Below are positions 19,409-28,098 of a DNA stretch of 64,000 nucleotides, piece after piece (the stretch's first letter is position 1; each line of letters starts with the position of its first letter). Where the stretch lies: positions 62,001 to 126,000 of the forward strand of contig NZ_CALBWS010000007.1 of NCBI RefSeq assembly GCF_937468385.1, written 5' to 3'. Made by a program: the position numbers and the translations under genes. A model generated the notes under the pieces. It was not told the DNA's origin. It searched no databases and saw only the letters and a program-made list of their open reading frames with translations. The stretch is from Neobacillus rhizosphaerae. GTDB lineage: Bacteria > Bacillota > Bacilli > Bacillales > Cytobacillaceae.

Positions 19409-19619
19409 GTACATCCCTTCCCTTTAATCACAATTTTTTTCCTCTCCTATTATATTACAACAAACTTCCTTGCTCACCATTGAACAATGAGTAAAATTTA
19501 TGAAAAAATTGTGAATTTCATACAATCGATGATTCTTTTTTTAAAATACTCCTCCGTTAATAAGGTTCCATATCCAAGATTTTTTGAACAATTGGTGACA
19601 TTTCTAAACAAAACATAAT

Positions 19620-19639
19620 GAAACTTAACGAAACTTAAC
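19620..19639. promoter_or_regulatory. Tandem 10-bp direct repeat upstream of the tungstate operon
   Basis: GAAACTTAAC occurs twice head-to-tail, about 60 bases before the regulator gene. It is a candidate operator for that regulator; no promoter element was identified with confidence. Confidence 0.4.
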
Positions 19640-19701
19640 AAAAGTCACTTGCTCTTTAACATATTCATTTTAAAATTGGAAAAAAGGAGGTTTACTTACT
19701 T

Positions 19702-20640
19702 ATGGAAGAAAAGGCTTATACACCCGATGAAGTGGCGCAACTTTTTCAAATCTCAAAACATACTGTTTATGAGCTGATAAAAAGAGGTGAGTTGCAGGCC
19801 TTTAAAATTGGCAATAAAATGCGGATTGAGCACGCAGAGCTTGAAAGATATAAGGAAAACACAAAAGCTCCAGCAAAGAAACATTTGTCTGAACCAATTC
19901 CTATTATTCCGTCTCTATCGATTCGACTATCAGGCAGCCATGACTTTCTTGTTGAGCATTTCATAAAACAAGCGACAAATACATTAAATCTACAAATCCA
20001 GCCTTCCTACATCGGGAGTTTAGAAGGTTTAATGATGCTGTACCGCGGTCAATGCGATATCGCCGCCATTCATCTATTAGATCCAACATCACAAGAATAT
20101 AATCTGCCTTTTATCCATCAGCTTTTTGTTTACGAATCGATTTTGGTACTAAGATTGGCCGCAAGAGAACAAGGTTTTATCGTTGCCAAAGGCAATCCGA
20201 AAAAAATCGAAGACTTTCATGATCTTACTAGGAAAGATGTTCAATTTATTAACCGCCAAAAGGGGGCGGGCACAAGATTCTTACTCGACTCAAAGCTTTT
20301 AAGCTATGGAATTGATCCGAGTAAAATTAACGGTTACGGAAGCGAAGAATGGAACCATTTGTCAGCAGCTTCCTACATAAGCAGAGGCATGGCTGATGTT
20401 ACCTTTGGGATTCAGTCTGCTGCCAGCCACTTAGGACTTGATTTCATTCCAGTGGCCAAAGAAAATTTTGACCTTGTTTTTCGTTTTACCGATGAAAACA
20501 AGCAAAGCTTAACAAAGTTGATCCACTACTTACAGTCGAACAACTTTAAAAATAGCTTAACTGATTTGGAGGGATATTCCATTTCAGAATTAGGAAAAAT
20601 CACCTATCAAACTAGTAAAACGGAGGAAACAACATGTTAA
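19702..20640 (+). CDS. One-component regulator: excisionase-type HTH fused to a substrate-binding domain
   Basis: A 312-residue protein. Residues 1-50 form an excisionase/MerR-like helix-turn-helix (YTPDEVAQLFQISKHTVYEL, then AFKIGNKMRI). Residues about 70-300 form a periplasmic-binding-protein-like domain with no signal peptide, hence cytoplasmic, including LEGLMMLYRGQCDIAAIHLLDP and RQKGAGTRFLLDSKLL. B. subtilis YvgK beside a molybdate transporter has this layout. It overlaps tupA by 7 bases, so it probably senses tungstate or molybdate and controls the transporter. Confidence 0.85.
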   Translation: MEEKAYTPDEVAQLFQISKHTVYELIKRGELQAFKIGNKMRIEHAELERYKENTKAPAKKHLSEPIPIIPSLSIRLSGSHDFLVEHFIKQATNTLNLQIQPSYIGSLEGLMMLYRGQCDIAAIHLLDPTSQEYNLPFIHQLFVYESILVLRLAAREQGFIVAKGNPKKIEDFHDLTRKDVQFINRQKGAGTRFLLDSKLLSYGIDPSKINGYGSEEWNHLSAASYISRGMADVTFGIQSAASHLGLDFIPVAKENFDLVFRFTDENKQSLTKLIHYLQSNNFKNSLTDLEGYSISELGKITYQTSKTEETTC

Positions 20641-21500
20641 GAAAACGCTATTTTGCAGTCCTATTTGCTTTTATGCTACTAATATTATCAGCATGTGGGA
20701 ACACAGAGACAAAAGACGCAGTGGCAAAAGAGAAAAAGCCAGCACCTAAAGCAGCCCCAACGGAAATGATCCTTGCCACAACGACAAGTACACAGGACAG
20801 CGGCTTGCTGGATGTGCTAATCCCGATGTTTGAAAAAGAAAATAATGTAAAAGTAAAAACGATTGCAGTAGGCACAGGACAAGCATTAGAAATGGGAACA
20901 AAAGGGGAAGCAGATGTCCTTCTTGTTCATGCTCCAGCATCTGAAAAAGCGGTTGTCGATGCAGGCGATGCGATTAACTACAAACGTGTAATGTATAATG
21001 ACTTTATTTTAGTTGGACCGAAGGATAATCCAGCAGGTGTCAGCGGCGATGACATTAAAGCAGCGTTCAAAAAATTGGCAGACAGCAAAGCTACTTTTGT
21101 TTCCCGCGGTGACGACTCTGGTACACATAAAAAAGAACTTGGTATTTGGACGGCTGATAACATCAAGCCTGCCGGTGATTGGTATGTATCAACTGGACAA
21201 GGAATGGGGCAAACATTGCAGGTTGCAGCTGAGAAAAAAGGTTATGTGTTAACAGACCGTGCTACATGGCTGGCACAAGAGAAAAATTTAGACACTCTAC
21301 AAATCGTAGTTGAAGGCGGCAAAGATTTAATGAATATCTATCATGTTATGCAAGTAAATCCTGAAAAACATGACAAGATTAATAGCAAAGATGCCGAAAA
21401 ATTTGTAGAATTTATGGTAAATAGCAAAACTCAAGATGTAATTGAAAGCTTTGGTAAGAAAGAATACGGTCAATCATTATTCTATAAGTACACTGAATAA
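20634..21500 (+). CDS. tupA: Tungstate-binding lipoprotein
   Basis: A 288-residue binding lipoprotein. The signal peptide ends at Cys21 (LILSACG). The TupA signature ATTTSTQDSGLLDVLIPMF opens the mature domain, followed by GTGQALEMGTKGEADVLLVHA and SRGDDSGTHKKEL. These residues select tungstate (sometimes molybdate) oxyanions. It is followed by the permease and ATPase genes. The ATG is at 20634, with GGAGG upstream inside the regulator gene. Confidence 0.94.
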   Translation: MLRKRYFAVLFAFMLLILSACGNTETKDAVAKEKKPAPKAAPTEMILATTTSTQDSGLLDVLIPMFEKENNVKVKTIAVGTGQALEMGTKGEADVLLVHAPASEKAVVDAGDAINYKRVMYNDFILVGPKDNPAGVSGDDIKAAFKKLADSKATFVSRGDDSGTHKKELGIWTADNIKPAGDWYVSTGQGMGQTLQVAAEKKGYVLTDRATWLAQEKNLDTLQIVVEGGKDLMNIYHVMQVNPEKHDKINSKDAEKFVEFMVNSKTQDVIESFGKKEYGQSLFYKYTE

Positions 21501-21587
21501 TTTTTGACAAGGAAAGGGGACCCATTCTCTATAGCTGAGTCCTCCTTCCTATCCATACTTCTTAAGGGAATCCTGGAGGCATTATTG

Positions 21588-22286
21588 ATGGAACTGCTCA
21601 TTGATGGACTAAAAAAAGCGATAGAAATGATTCTTTCCGGTGATCAGGAAGTTTATGCAATTACCTGGCTAACACTTAAAGTCTGTCTTATTTCCATTCT
21701 GATTAGTACTCTAATAGGATTGCCGTTTGGAATTTTTCTTGGTTTAACTAGATTTAAGGGTCGCAGAATACTATTATTATTTATTAATATCGGTATGGGC
21801 TTGCCGCCTGTTGTTGCCGGGCTTTGGATTACGATGCTGTTATGGCGCTCCGGTCCGTTAGGTGACCTTTCCTTGCTCTATTCGCCGACAGCGATTGTGA
21901 TGGCCCAAATTTTAGTAAGCCTGCCAATCGTCACAAGCCTAACCTGCACGGCATTTCAGCAAATCAGCGATAAAATGCTCCTGCAAATTAAAGCACTTGG
22001 AGCAACAAAGTTTCAGACATTTATAATCCTAATTAAGCAATTAAAAATTGCGATTTTGGCTGCAATTATGGCTGGCTTTGGCAGGGTCATTGCCGAGGTT
22101 GGGGCCGCGATGATGGTCGGCGGAAATATTCTGGGTGACACCCGCATCTTAACAACGACGATTGTGATGGAAGTTTCAAAAGGAAACTTTGACATTGCCT
22201 TAGCCCTTTCGTTTATTTTATTATCCGTTGCCCTGTTAATTACGGCTGCGTTAACATTTTTACAGCAAAGGAAGCGAATATCATGA
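21588..22286 (+). CDS. tupB: Tungstate ABC transporter permease
   Basis: A 232-residue permease with about five to six helices and an EAA loop LLQIKALGATKFQTFIILIKQ. Other motifs are FGRVIAEVGAAMMVGGNILG and ITWLTLKVCLISILISTLIG. ATG 21588 is chosen because CTGGAGG lies 8 bases upstream; the frame is open to a TTG at 21504 but that has no ribosome site. It overlaps tupC by 4 bases. The substrate is inferred from TupA. Confidence 0.9.
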   Translation: MELLIDGLKKAIEMILSGDQEVYAITWLTLKVCLISILISTLIGLPFGIFLGLTRFKGRRILLLFINIGMGLPPVVAGLWITMLLWRSGPLGDLSLLYSPTAIVMAQILVSLPIVTSLTCTAFQQISDKMLLQIKALGATKFQTFIILIKQLKIAILAAIMAGFGRVIAEVGAAMMVGGNILGDTRILTTTIVMEVSKGNFDIALALSFILLSVALLITAALTFLQQRKRIS

Positions 22287-23026
22287 ACCCGTTAATTCAG
22301 CTGAAGAATATCACTTTTAAAGCCCAAAATAAAACGATTCTTGATATTCCTGAATTCCAGATCAACGCTGGAGAATTTCTCGGAATTATGGGACCTAACG
22401 GTGCCGGCAAAAGCACTCTACTTAAGGTGGTATCGTTTCTAGAGCAGCAAACGAGTGGTGAAATCCTCTACCTTGGGCAGGTCATTCCTATCGGGAATGC
22501 ACCGATTGAGTTACGGAGGAAGTTTTCAATTGCCCTGCAGCAATCCTTACTGTTAGATGGAACTGTGTTTCACAATATCGCGATTGGCTTAACCTTAAGA
22601 AAGATTTCAAAAGCTGTCATTAATGAAAAAGTGGAGTATTGGATGGAGCTGTTTGGAATCAGCCATTTGGCGAAAAAAAATGCGCTTTACTTATCCGGCG
22701 GTGAGGCTCAACGAGTCAACTTAGCGCGGGCAATGATTGTTGAGCCAGAAATCCTTTTTCTCGATGAACCATTTTCAGCTTTAGACTTTCCGACTAAAAT
22801 TAAATTAATGGAAGATTTCAAGGGCATTATTGAAACGGCCCAAACCACGGCTGTGTATGTCAGCCATGATTTAATGGAGATTAATTACCTCACGAATCGA
22901 CTTGCGATTATCGTGAATGGTGAAGTAAAACAATCCGGACCCACCCCTCGGGTCCTAGAACATCCTAATTCTTCCACTTCATCCTTCCTAAATGAGTGGA
23001 AGAAATTCTATCCCCTTGCACGTTGA
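22283..23026 (+). CDS. tupC: Tungstate ABC transporter ATPase
   Basis: A 247-residue ABC ATPase with Walker A GPNGAGKSTLL, signature YLSGGEAQRVNLARAM, Walker B ILFLDEPFSALD and switch HDLMEINYL. It couples ATP hydrolysis to tungstate import with TupA and TupB. It overlaps tupB by 4 bases and is closed by the terminator at 23029, completing a regulator-tupA-tupB-tupC operon. Confidence 0.93.
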   Translation: MNPLIQLKNITFKAQNKTILDIPEFQINAGEFLGIMGPNGAGKSTLLKVVSFLEQQTSGEILYLGQVIPIGNAPIELRRKFSIALQQSLLLDGTVFHNIAIGLTLRKISKAVINEKVEYWMELFGISHLAKKNALYLSGGEAQRVNLARAMIVEPEILFLDEPFSALDFPTKIKLMEDFKGIIETAQTTAVYVSHDLMEINYLTNRLAIIVNGEVKQSGPTPRVLEHPNSSTSSFLNEWKKFYPLAR

Positions 23027-23028
23027 AG

Positions 23029-23057
23029 GCAGTTCCTTTCGGAGCTGCTCTTTTTTT
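23029..23057 (+). terminator. Intrinsic terminator of the tup operon
   Basis: GCAGTTCC pairs with GGAGCTGC across TTTC, followed by CTTTTTTTG, immediately after the tupC stop. Confidence 0.9.
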
Positions 23058-23065
23058 GTGGATAA

Positions 23066-23170
23066 GGGGCGGAGCGCCGCAATAATGTATCAGTATATCT
23101 AGTCTGAGTAAACAAATTCATTACTATTTTGGAGGCGTGAAGCTAATCTCTGTTCACACCGCCTTAATTA
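23066..23170 (+). repeat. Dispersed repeat family 2, copy B
   Basis: It starts GGGGCGGAGCGCCGCAA and ends CACACCGCCTTAATTATG. The middle is about 12 bases longer than in copy A (17532-17625) and contains a GGCGTGAA / TTCAC-AC-CGCC potential stem. Confidence 0.75.
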
Positions 23171-23328
23171 TGTTGGTGTACAACTCATCATCCATTCATT
23201 TCCATGCATGGGTTGGGAGTTGAAACTCATGGTAGTTTTTTTATGAATTGATTAAAATTTCCTTGAAGAATAAAATAGGTGATAAGATATATATTTTGAT
23301 CATTATACTGGCTCGTAGGGGGATTTTC

Positions 23329-24090
23329 ATGAAGTATGCAATTATTACCGGTGCATCAAAAGGTTTAGGTGAAGCCATTGCGAAACGACTCATCCATGAA
23401 CAAATTGCGATTGTTTCCGTATCCCGGACAGAAAATGAAGAAATCAAAAGGATGGCATTAGAAAAAGGCCTGTACTATAACCATTTTTCCTGTAATCTTT
23501 CATTAGAAAAAGAGGTCCAGGAAGTATTTATGGATATAGCTCACTGTCTTTTTCAAAAGGATCCAAAGGAAATTCTTCTATTTAATAACGCAGGTGTGAT
23601 TGAACCAATCCAAACGGTTGGCAATTTAGATCAAACTCCAACCATTCGAAACATTCAAGTAAATTTAATTGCACCAATCCTCATCACTAATTTATTTTTT
23701 AGTAAAGCACAGTTGACCAACACAAAGGTCCAAGTTATTAATGTAACCTCAGGTGCAGCAATCCGCTCGATTGAAGGCTGGAGTGTGTATTGCAGCTCAA
23801 AGGCTGGGTTAAATATGTTCACACAAACGGCCGCATTAGAGCAAGCGGAAATGAAAACGGATAATAAAATTATTGCCTTTAGCCCCGGCATTATGGATAC
23901 AAATATGCAGGAAACAATTAGGTCTTCATCAAAGAATGCGTTTAAGGAACTAGAAAGGTTTAAAGAATTTAAGGAAAATAATATGTTGTTGCAGGCAGAT
24001 GTGGTGGCTAATGCACTAGTAGACTTAGTTATTAGCGGTAATGTTGAAAGTGGCAAAGTTTATAATGTTAAGGAATTAGTAGGAGAGTGA
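23329..24090 (+). CDS. Short-chain dehydrogenase, (S)-benzoin-forming benzil reductase type
   Basis: A 253-residue SDR enzyme. It has NADP-binding GASKGLG at the N-terminus, the NNAG motif (LLFNNAGVIEP), the active-site SxxY/K pattern in SGAAIRSIEGWSVYCSSKAG and the C-terminal SPGIMDTNMQETIRSSS. This spelling fits the Bacillus benzil reductase (YueD-like) branch. ATG 23329 is chosen because TAGGGGGA precedes it. The physiological substrate is unknown; it acts in the cytoplasm and is monocistronic. Confidence 0.85.
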   Translation: MKYAIITGASKGLGEAIAKRLIHEQIAIVSVSRTENEEIKRMALEKGLYYNHFSCNLSLEKEVQEVFMDIAHCLFQKDPKEILLFNNAGVIEPIQTVGNLDQTPTIRNIQVNLIAPILITNLFFSKAQLTNTKVQVINVTSGAAIRSIEGWSVYCSSKAGLNMFTQTAALEQAEMKTDNKIIAFSPGIMDTNMQETIRSSSKNAFKELERFKEFKENNMLLQADVVANALVDLVISGNVESGKVYNVKELVGE

Positions 24091-24091
24091 G

Positions 24092-24132
24092 AGAAATGGG
24101 GCGCCTATCAAGATGATTGGCACCCCATTTCT
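24092..24132. other. Long hairpin between convergent genes
   Basis: AGAAATGGGG and CCCCATTTCT flank further pairing GCGCC/GGC. It lacks a T run, so it may end transcripts inefficiently or act as a 3' end stabiliser. Confidence 0.55.
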
Positions 24133-24197
24133 GTAAAACCCTTCCTATCCTCTTTGTTACTCCCCTATGAAAAATAGGATTGCGATCCATCCTTTTG

Positions 24198-25571
24198 CTA
24201 GTCCTCCTGCGGAAACCATAAGGTAATACTTGTCCCCTTATTCAACCTGCTTTTCACCTTGATGACTCCTTTATGGGCATCCATCAACGCCTTTACAATC
24301 GAGAGTCCAATGCCAACGCCACCTGTTTTGCGGTCGCGTGATTTGTCACCGCGGTAGAAGCGTTCGAAGATATGCGGGATATCGTCCTCATTCATTCCTG
24401 AACCTTCATCTTGAATCTTAAAGCCGACATAGCCCTCCATTTCTGTTTGTACCGAAATCGTGACATTTTTTCCTTCCGGCGTATATTTCAGCGCATTATT
24501 TAAGACGTTTGACAGGATTTGCATTAAGCGGTCCTTGTCCGCCTCAAACATTTCCTCCTGCTGCGGTTCTTCAATATAAAGCCCGACCCCCTTTTCCTTA
24601 AACAATGGCATAAAAATTTCCCATAAAGCTGCCAGCACACTTCCTGCTTCTAGCTCAATTTTTTCCAGTCTAATTTGCGGATTTTCCGCTGCAAGTAGTT
24701 TTTCTAATTCATTGACGAGCCTTACTAAGCGCATTAGCTCTTCATGACTCGTCTGCAGGCGCTGCGGGGTCGGCTCCCAAATCCCGTCCTGAAAGGCTTC
24801 GATTTGACTTCTTAATGTGGCAAGTGGTGTCCTCAGTTCATGGGCAAGATCACCAGTAAATTGTTTCCGAAGCATTTCTTCCTTCGCAAGTGACTCCGCC
24901 AAGTTATTGAAGGAGATAGCAATCTGCTTTACCTCGGTAGGCAGGCCCGACAACGGAATCCGAATATCAAGGTTATGCTGCTGCAGCTCACCTGCCGCAA
25001 AGGAAAGCTTTTTCAAACCAAATGTTAATTTTTTTGAAAAAAGCATACTAAATATAATGGCGAGTACAATCGTCAAGCATACCGCCGCATAGATGTACAA
25101 TTGGATTGTTTGAATAAATGTGTATTCATCGTCAATTAAGCCTTTCGGGTAGAGAGCCACGAGCTTTCCGATAATCGCATTATTGACTTTTATCGTATAA
25201 GTTCTAGAGTGCCACTCTTCTCCGATTGGTGCCGGTTCCGTTAACCCTAAGCTATTTAACATTCCGCGAATGTTGGAAGAATCCATTTGCAATTGACCAA
25301 ACCGATCATACAATTGAAAATAAAGCTGATCAGTCATCGCATGCTCGTGGAGCAACCCAGACACCGGATCGGTGGTAAAATGGCCATTTTTTTTATAATC
25401 CTTTTCAATTTCCGTAATCACTCGATCAATCTTTTTTTCGCGGTTGCGGTCCAAATAGCTATTAAAACTCTCTTCAAAGCCATATTGGATAAAAAAGCTG
25501 ACGATTAATATCCCAATCATCGAGATAAGCACTAAATAAAATAGAATCTTAGACCGAAGCGTTTGCAGCAT
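24198..25571 (-). CDS. Sensor histidine kinase (BaeS-like)
   Basis: A 457-residue membrane kinase with TM1 near residues 8-28, an extracellular domain to about 150, TM2 at about 155-175, a HAMP domain, and HisKA with phospho-His in GDLAHELRTPLATL. The HATPase_c domain has DRLMQILSNVLNNALKYT and GGVGIGLSIVKALMDAH. GGAGGGG is placed 6 bases before the ATG, inside the upstream regulator gene (23 bases overlap). The signal is unknown; there is no adjacent target operon that would reveal it. Confidence 0.9.
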   Translation of the reverse strand: MLQTLRSKILFYLVLISMIGILIVSFFIQYGFEESFNSYLDRNREKKIDRVITEIEKDYKKNGHFTTDPVSGLLHEHAMTDQLYFQLYDRFGQLQMDSSNIRGMLNSLGLTEPAPIGEEWHSRTYTIKVNNAIIGKLVALYPKGLIDDEYTFIQTIQLYIYAAVCLTIVLAIIFSMLFSKKLTFGLKKLSFAAGELQQHNLDIRIPLSGLPTEVKQIAISFNNLAESLAKEEMLRKQFTGDLAHELRTPLATLRSQIEAFQDGIWEPTPQRLQTSHEELMRLVRLVNELEKLLAAENPQIRLEKIELEAGSVLAALWEIFMPLFKEKGVGLYIEEPQQEEMFEADKDRLMQILSNVLNNALKYTPEGKNVTISVQTEMEGYVGFKIQDEGSGMNEDDIPHIFERFYRGDKSRDRKTGGVGIGLSIVKALMDAHKGVIKVKSRLNKGTSITLWFPQED

Positions 25572-26259
25572 CTAGTACCCCTCCAAATTTATAGCCCATC
25601 CCAAAAACGGTCACGATAAAGTCCGGCTGCCGTGAATCTGATTCGATCTTTTTTCGAAGGTTTTTGATATGTGTATCAACACTGCGTTCGTAGCCTTCAT
25701 AAAACATGCCTTCGTCCTGAATTTTCTCTAATAAATCCATCCGGCTGTATACGCGGCCGGGATTCACTGCCATATTGGTTAATAGTTTATATTCAATCGG
25801 AGTCAAGGTAACGGAATCTCCGTTTACAGTTACTTCCTTTTTGATTAGATCAATCGCTAGTTTTCTTCCATTGAATTCAAGACGTTCAACCTTTTCAGAC
25901 TTTTTCACTCGTCTTAAAATTGCTTGAACACGAACGACCACTTCCCGGGGGCTGAATGGCTTGGATAAATAGTCATCTGCTCCCATAACAATTCCGTTGA
26001 TGCGATCATCCTCAGCTGATTTTGCGGTCAGCATAATTATAGGAACATCTGACTCTTTTCTCACTAAGCGGCAAACCTCTTCACCAGAAATATCAGGAAG
26101 CATTAAGTCTAAGATAATGAGGTCAGGATTTATTGTTTTAGCCTTTTTCAAGGCGTCAATTCCATTATCGGCGCTATGAATTTCATAGCCTTCTCTCTCA
26201 AGGTAAGCTTCGAGAACTTCTATTATTCTACGTTCATCGTCAACTAATAATATTTTCAT
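25549..26259 (-). CDS. OmpR-family response regulator
   Basis: A 236-residue regulator. The receiver domain has VDDE acidic residues, phospho-acceptor Asp51 in LIILDLMLP, the conserved Thr in IIMLTAKS and Lys in YLSKPFSPREVV. A C-terminal winged helix follows (LTPIEYKLLTNMAVNPGRVYSR, then VDTHIKNLRKKIE). Start 26259 follows GGGGAGTG, not the upstream in-frame codon. It is cotranscribed with the kinase at 24198-25571. The regulon is unknown. Confidence 0.93.
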   Translation of the reverse strand: MKILLVDDERRIIEVLEAYLEREGYEIHSADNGIDALKKAKTINPDLIILDLMLPDISGEEVCRLVRKESDVPIIMLTAKSAEDDRINGIVMGADDYLSKPFSPREVVVRVQAILRRVKKSEKVERLEFNGRKLAIDLIKKEVTVNGDSVTLTPIEYKLLTNMAVNPGRVYSRMDLLEKIQDEGMFYEGYERSVDTHIKNLRKKIESDSRQPDFIVTVFGMGYKFGGVLDAANASV

Positions 26260-26692
26260 TATTATCACTCCCCATATCTTTACTATATCATCTTGGGTCT
26301 GTGATTTTTGTAACTTCACAAATTCACCACAACTTCTTCATAACATCTTCAATCTTTCTCGATAAGATATAACTGTAGTTAGGATAGAGGAGAAAGCTTA
26401 AAGGACCCCCAAGGGTAAAGCTATCAACTCTTTGATGAAGTACATGGTTATCAACCATAATTCTCATCCCAAATTTAACCTCTCTTTTTTATATAGTAAG
26501 GGTGTCCCGTTCGGCGGGGCGCCCACTTTTTTTTTAGGAATTAATAAAATTGAACTTAGAAAATTGGCCAGCACAAGCTCAGCGACTAGAGTGCTAACTT
26601 CCATTTTTTTTTATTTTTTAAAAAATGGCTACAAAATAAGGATTCCTCACAACTAAACATGTAGTATTCTAAATAGTGAGGTGCTGAAATCA
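26260..26692 (+). other. Structured leader region upstream of the second sensor kinase
   Basis: There is no convincing gene in this stretch. Downstream of a possible -10 element (TATAAC near 26370) there are nested stems: AGCTT/AAGCT with a CCC/GGG pair inside (26396-26422), and the perfect hairpin ATGGTT-ATC-AACCAT (26444-26458). A strong terminator at 26500 follows, then 157 bases to the kinase start. It fits an attenuated leader or a small RNA. No known riboswitch class was recognised. Confidence 0.5.
26500..26535 (+). terminator. Strong intrinsic terminator upstream of a sensor kinase gene
   Basis: GGGTGTCCCG pairs with CGGGGCGCCC (two G-U pairs) around a TTCGG loop and is followed by nine T residues. 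No gene precedes it on this strand, so it ends a leader or non-coding RNA. Confidence 0.88.
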
Positions 26693-28054
26693 ATGAATAA
26701 AATTTCTTTTAAAATTGGCCTACTTTTCTTTGTTGCTATCTTTCTATTAGAATCTATTTCGATGTTTTTTTTGCATAATAATATTATTCATTCCCGTGTT
26801 CATGACGAGTTGTCCGCTCTTCAGACTCGGGGAAATAACCACCGCGAGGTTCTCCAGGTTTCCTTTCATGAAGAAACAATTAAGCATATTGCCATGATGG
26901 AAGCACGGACGGATTCGCAGGTCATTCTCACAAACCCAAATGGAACGATTTATATGTCGTCTAATAAGGTTACAGATGAAATGAAAAAGATCATGAAATC
27001 AACGCCAAAGAATGTACCGCATGCAGGCTTAATCTTAGAGGATGACTGGAAAAAAGCCACTTATATCTCATCGATCAGCCCTGTAGTAATAGACAACAAG
27101 GTTAACGGCTATATCTACATGTTTCAAAATACGTTAAAAATCAAGAATTTGATTTCCGAACTTAACCAGCATTTTCTGCTTGCGGGTGTGCTTTCGCTAT
27201 TATTTATGATGATTATCATTACTTTTTTGACAAGGGTTGTTACCCACCCGCTCATTCAGATAAGTGAAGCAACGAAACGAATCAGTAAAGGCGAGCTGTC
27301 TGTGTCCTTACCGAAACTCGGAAAGGACGAAATAGGTGGACTTGGTGAATCGATTAGGGTGCTCGCAAGTGATTTAGATATTTTAAAAAATGAACGGAAT
27401 GAGTTCCTAGCAAGCATTTCCCACGAGCTTCGGACACCGCTAACTTATATAAAGGGTTATGCAGACATTGCTCGGCGCCAGGATACAAGCGATGCGGACA
27501 AGGATACTTATTTAGGGATTATTTTTGAAGAATCTGTCAAACTTTCAAAACTCGTGAAGGAATTATTCAATCTTGCCAAAATGGATGAAAATACTTTTTC
27601 GATTGAAAAAGAAGAAGTTCATTTACAGCCCTATTTCCAGTCAATTGTTGAAAAGGTTTCACCGGCACTGAAAGAACATCATTTGGAGCTTTTTCTTGAG
27701 TGCTCGGCCGGTCTCTATGCACAAATAGACCCTATCCGGTTTGAGCAGGTAATCCTCAATCTGCTCGATAATGCGCGTAAATATTCGGAGCCGTTTACAA
27801 AAATAAGCCTCATTGTTAGTGAAGAAAGTGGAAAAACGCACATTAAAGTGATCGACCAAGGGCGGGGCATTCCCGAAGAAGATCTACCACGGATTTTTGA
27901 GCGGTTTTACCGTGTCGATAAATCCCGAGCACGTTCACTTGGAGGTACAGGACTGGGACTGGCAATTGTAAAACAATTGGTTGAGTCACATGGAGGGACG
28001 GTTGCAGTAACCAGTAGCAAATATGCTGGAACAACCTTTGAGATTGTTTTATAA
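26693..28054 (+). CDS. Sensor histidine kinase without an adjacent cognate regulator
   Basis: A 453-residue kinase with TM1 at about residues 8-30, an extracellular sensing domain (about 31-155) and TM2 at about 160-180. A HAMP segment (ISEATKRISKGELSVSL) and HisKA follow, with phospho-His in ASISHELRTPLTYIKG. HATPase_c has QVILNLLDNARKYSEP and GGTGLGLAIVKQLVESHGG. ATG 26693 is chosen because AGGTG lies 9 bases before it. No response regulator gene is on its transcript; the regulator 430 bases away is divergent and already paired. Confidence 0.88.
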   Translation: MNKISFKIGLLFFVAIFLLESISMFFLHNNIIHSRVHDELSALQTRGNNHREVLQVSFHEETIKHIAMMEARTDSQVILTNPNGTIYMSSNKVTDEMKKIMKSTPKNVPHAGLILEDDWKKATYISSISPVVIDNKVNGYIYMFQNTLKIKNLISELNQHFLLAGVLSLLFMMIIITFLTRVVTHPLIQISEATKRISKGELSVSLPKLGKDEIGGLGESIRVLASDLDILKNERNEFLASISHELRTPLTYIKGYADIARRQDTSDADKDTYLGIIFEESVKLSKLVKELFNLAKMDENTFSIEKEEVHLQPYFQSIVEKVSPALKEHHLELFLECSAGLYAQIDPIRFEQVILNLLDNARKYSEPFTKISLIVSEESGKTHIKVIDQGRGIPEEDLPRIFERFYRVDKSRARSLGGTGLGLAIVKQLVESHGGTVAVTSSKYAGTTFEIVL

Positions 28055-28057
28055 CGT

Positions 28058-28094
28058 AAAAAAATCCTTATCGTATGCCGATAAGGATTTTTAT
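28058..28094. terminator. Bidirectional terminator between kinase and floT
   Basis: AATCCTTATCG and CGATAAGGATT form an 11-bp stem with A and T runs on the two sides, placed between convergent genes. Confidence 0.92.
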
Positions 28095-28098
28095 GTGC

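Larger units (their letters stand above)
23027..23328. other. Intergenic region with tup terminator and family 2 repeat
   Basis: It contains the tup terminator and repeat copy B (23066-23170). A further possible hairpin lies around GGGAGTTGAAACTC (23215-23228) and runs into AGTTTTTTT, terminator-like on the plus strand. There is no gene. Confidence 0.7.

Noticed and set aside
21504..21587. N-terminal extension of the tungstate permease from TTG 21504
   Set aside because: No ribosome site precedes the TTG, while ATG 21588 has GGAGG at ideal spacing.
26432..26656. 74-codon plus-strand frame in the kinase leader
   Set aside because: It runs through the terminator hairpin and its T tract, with no ribosome site.
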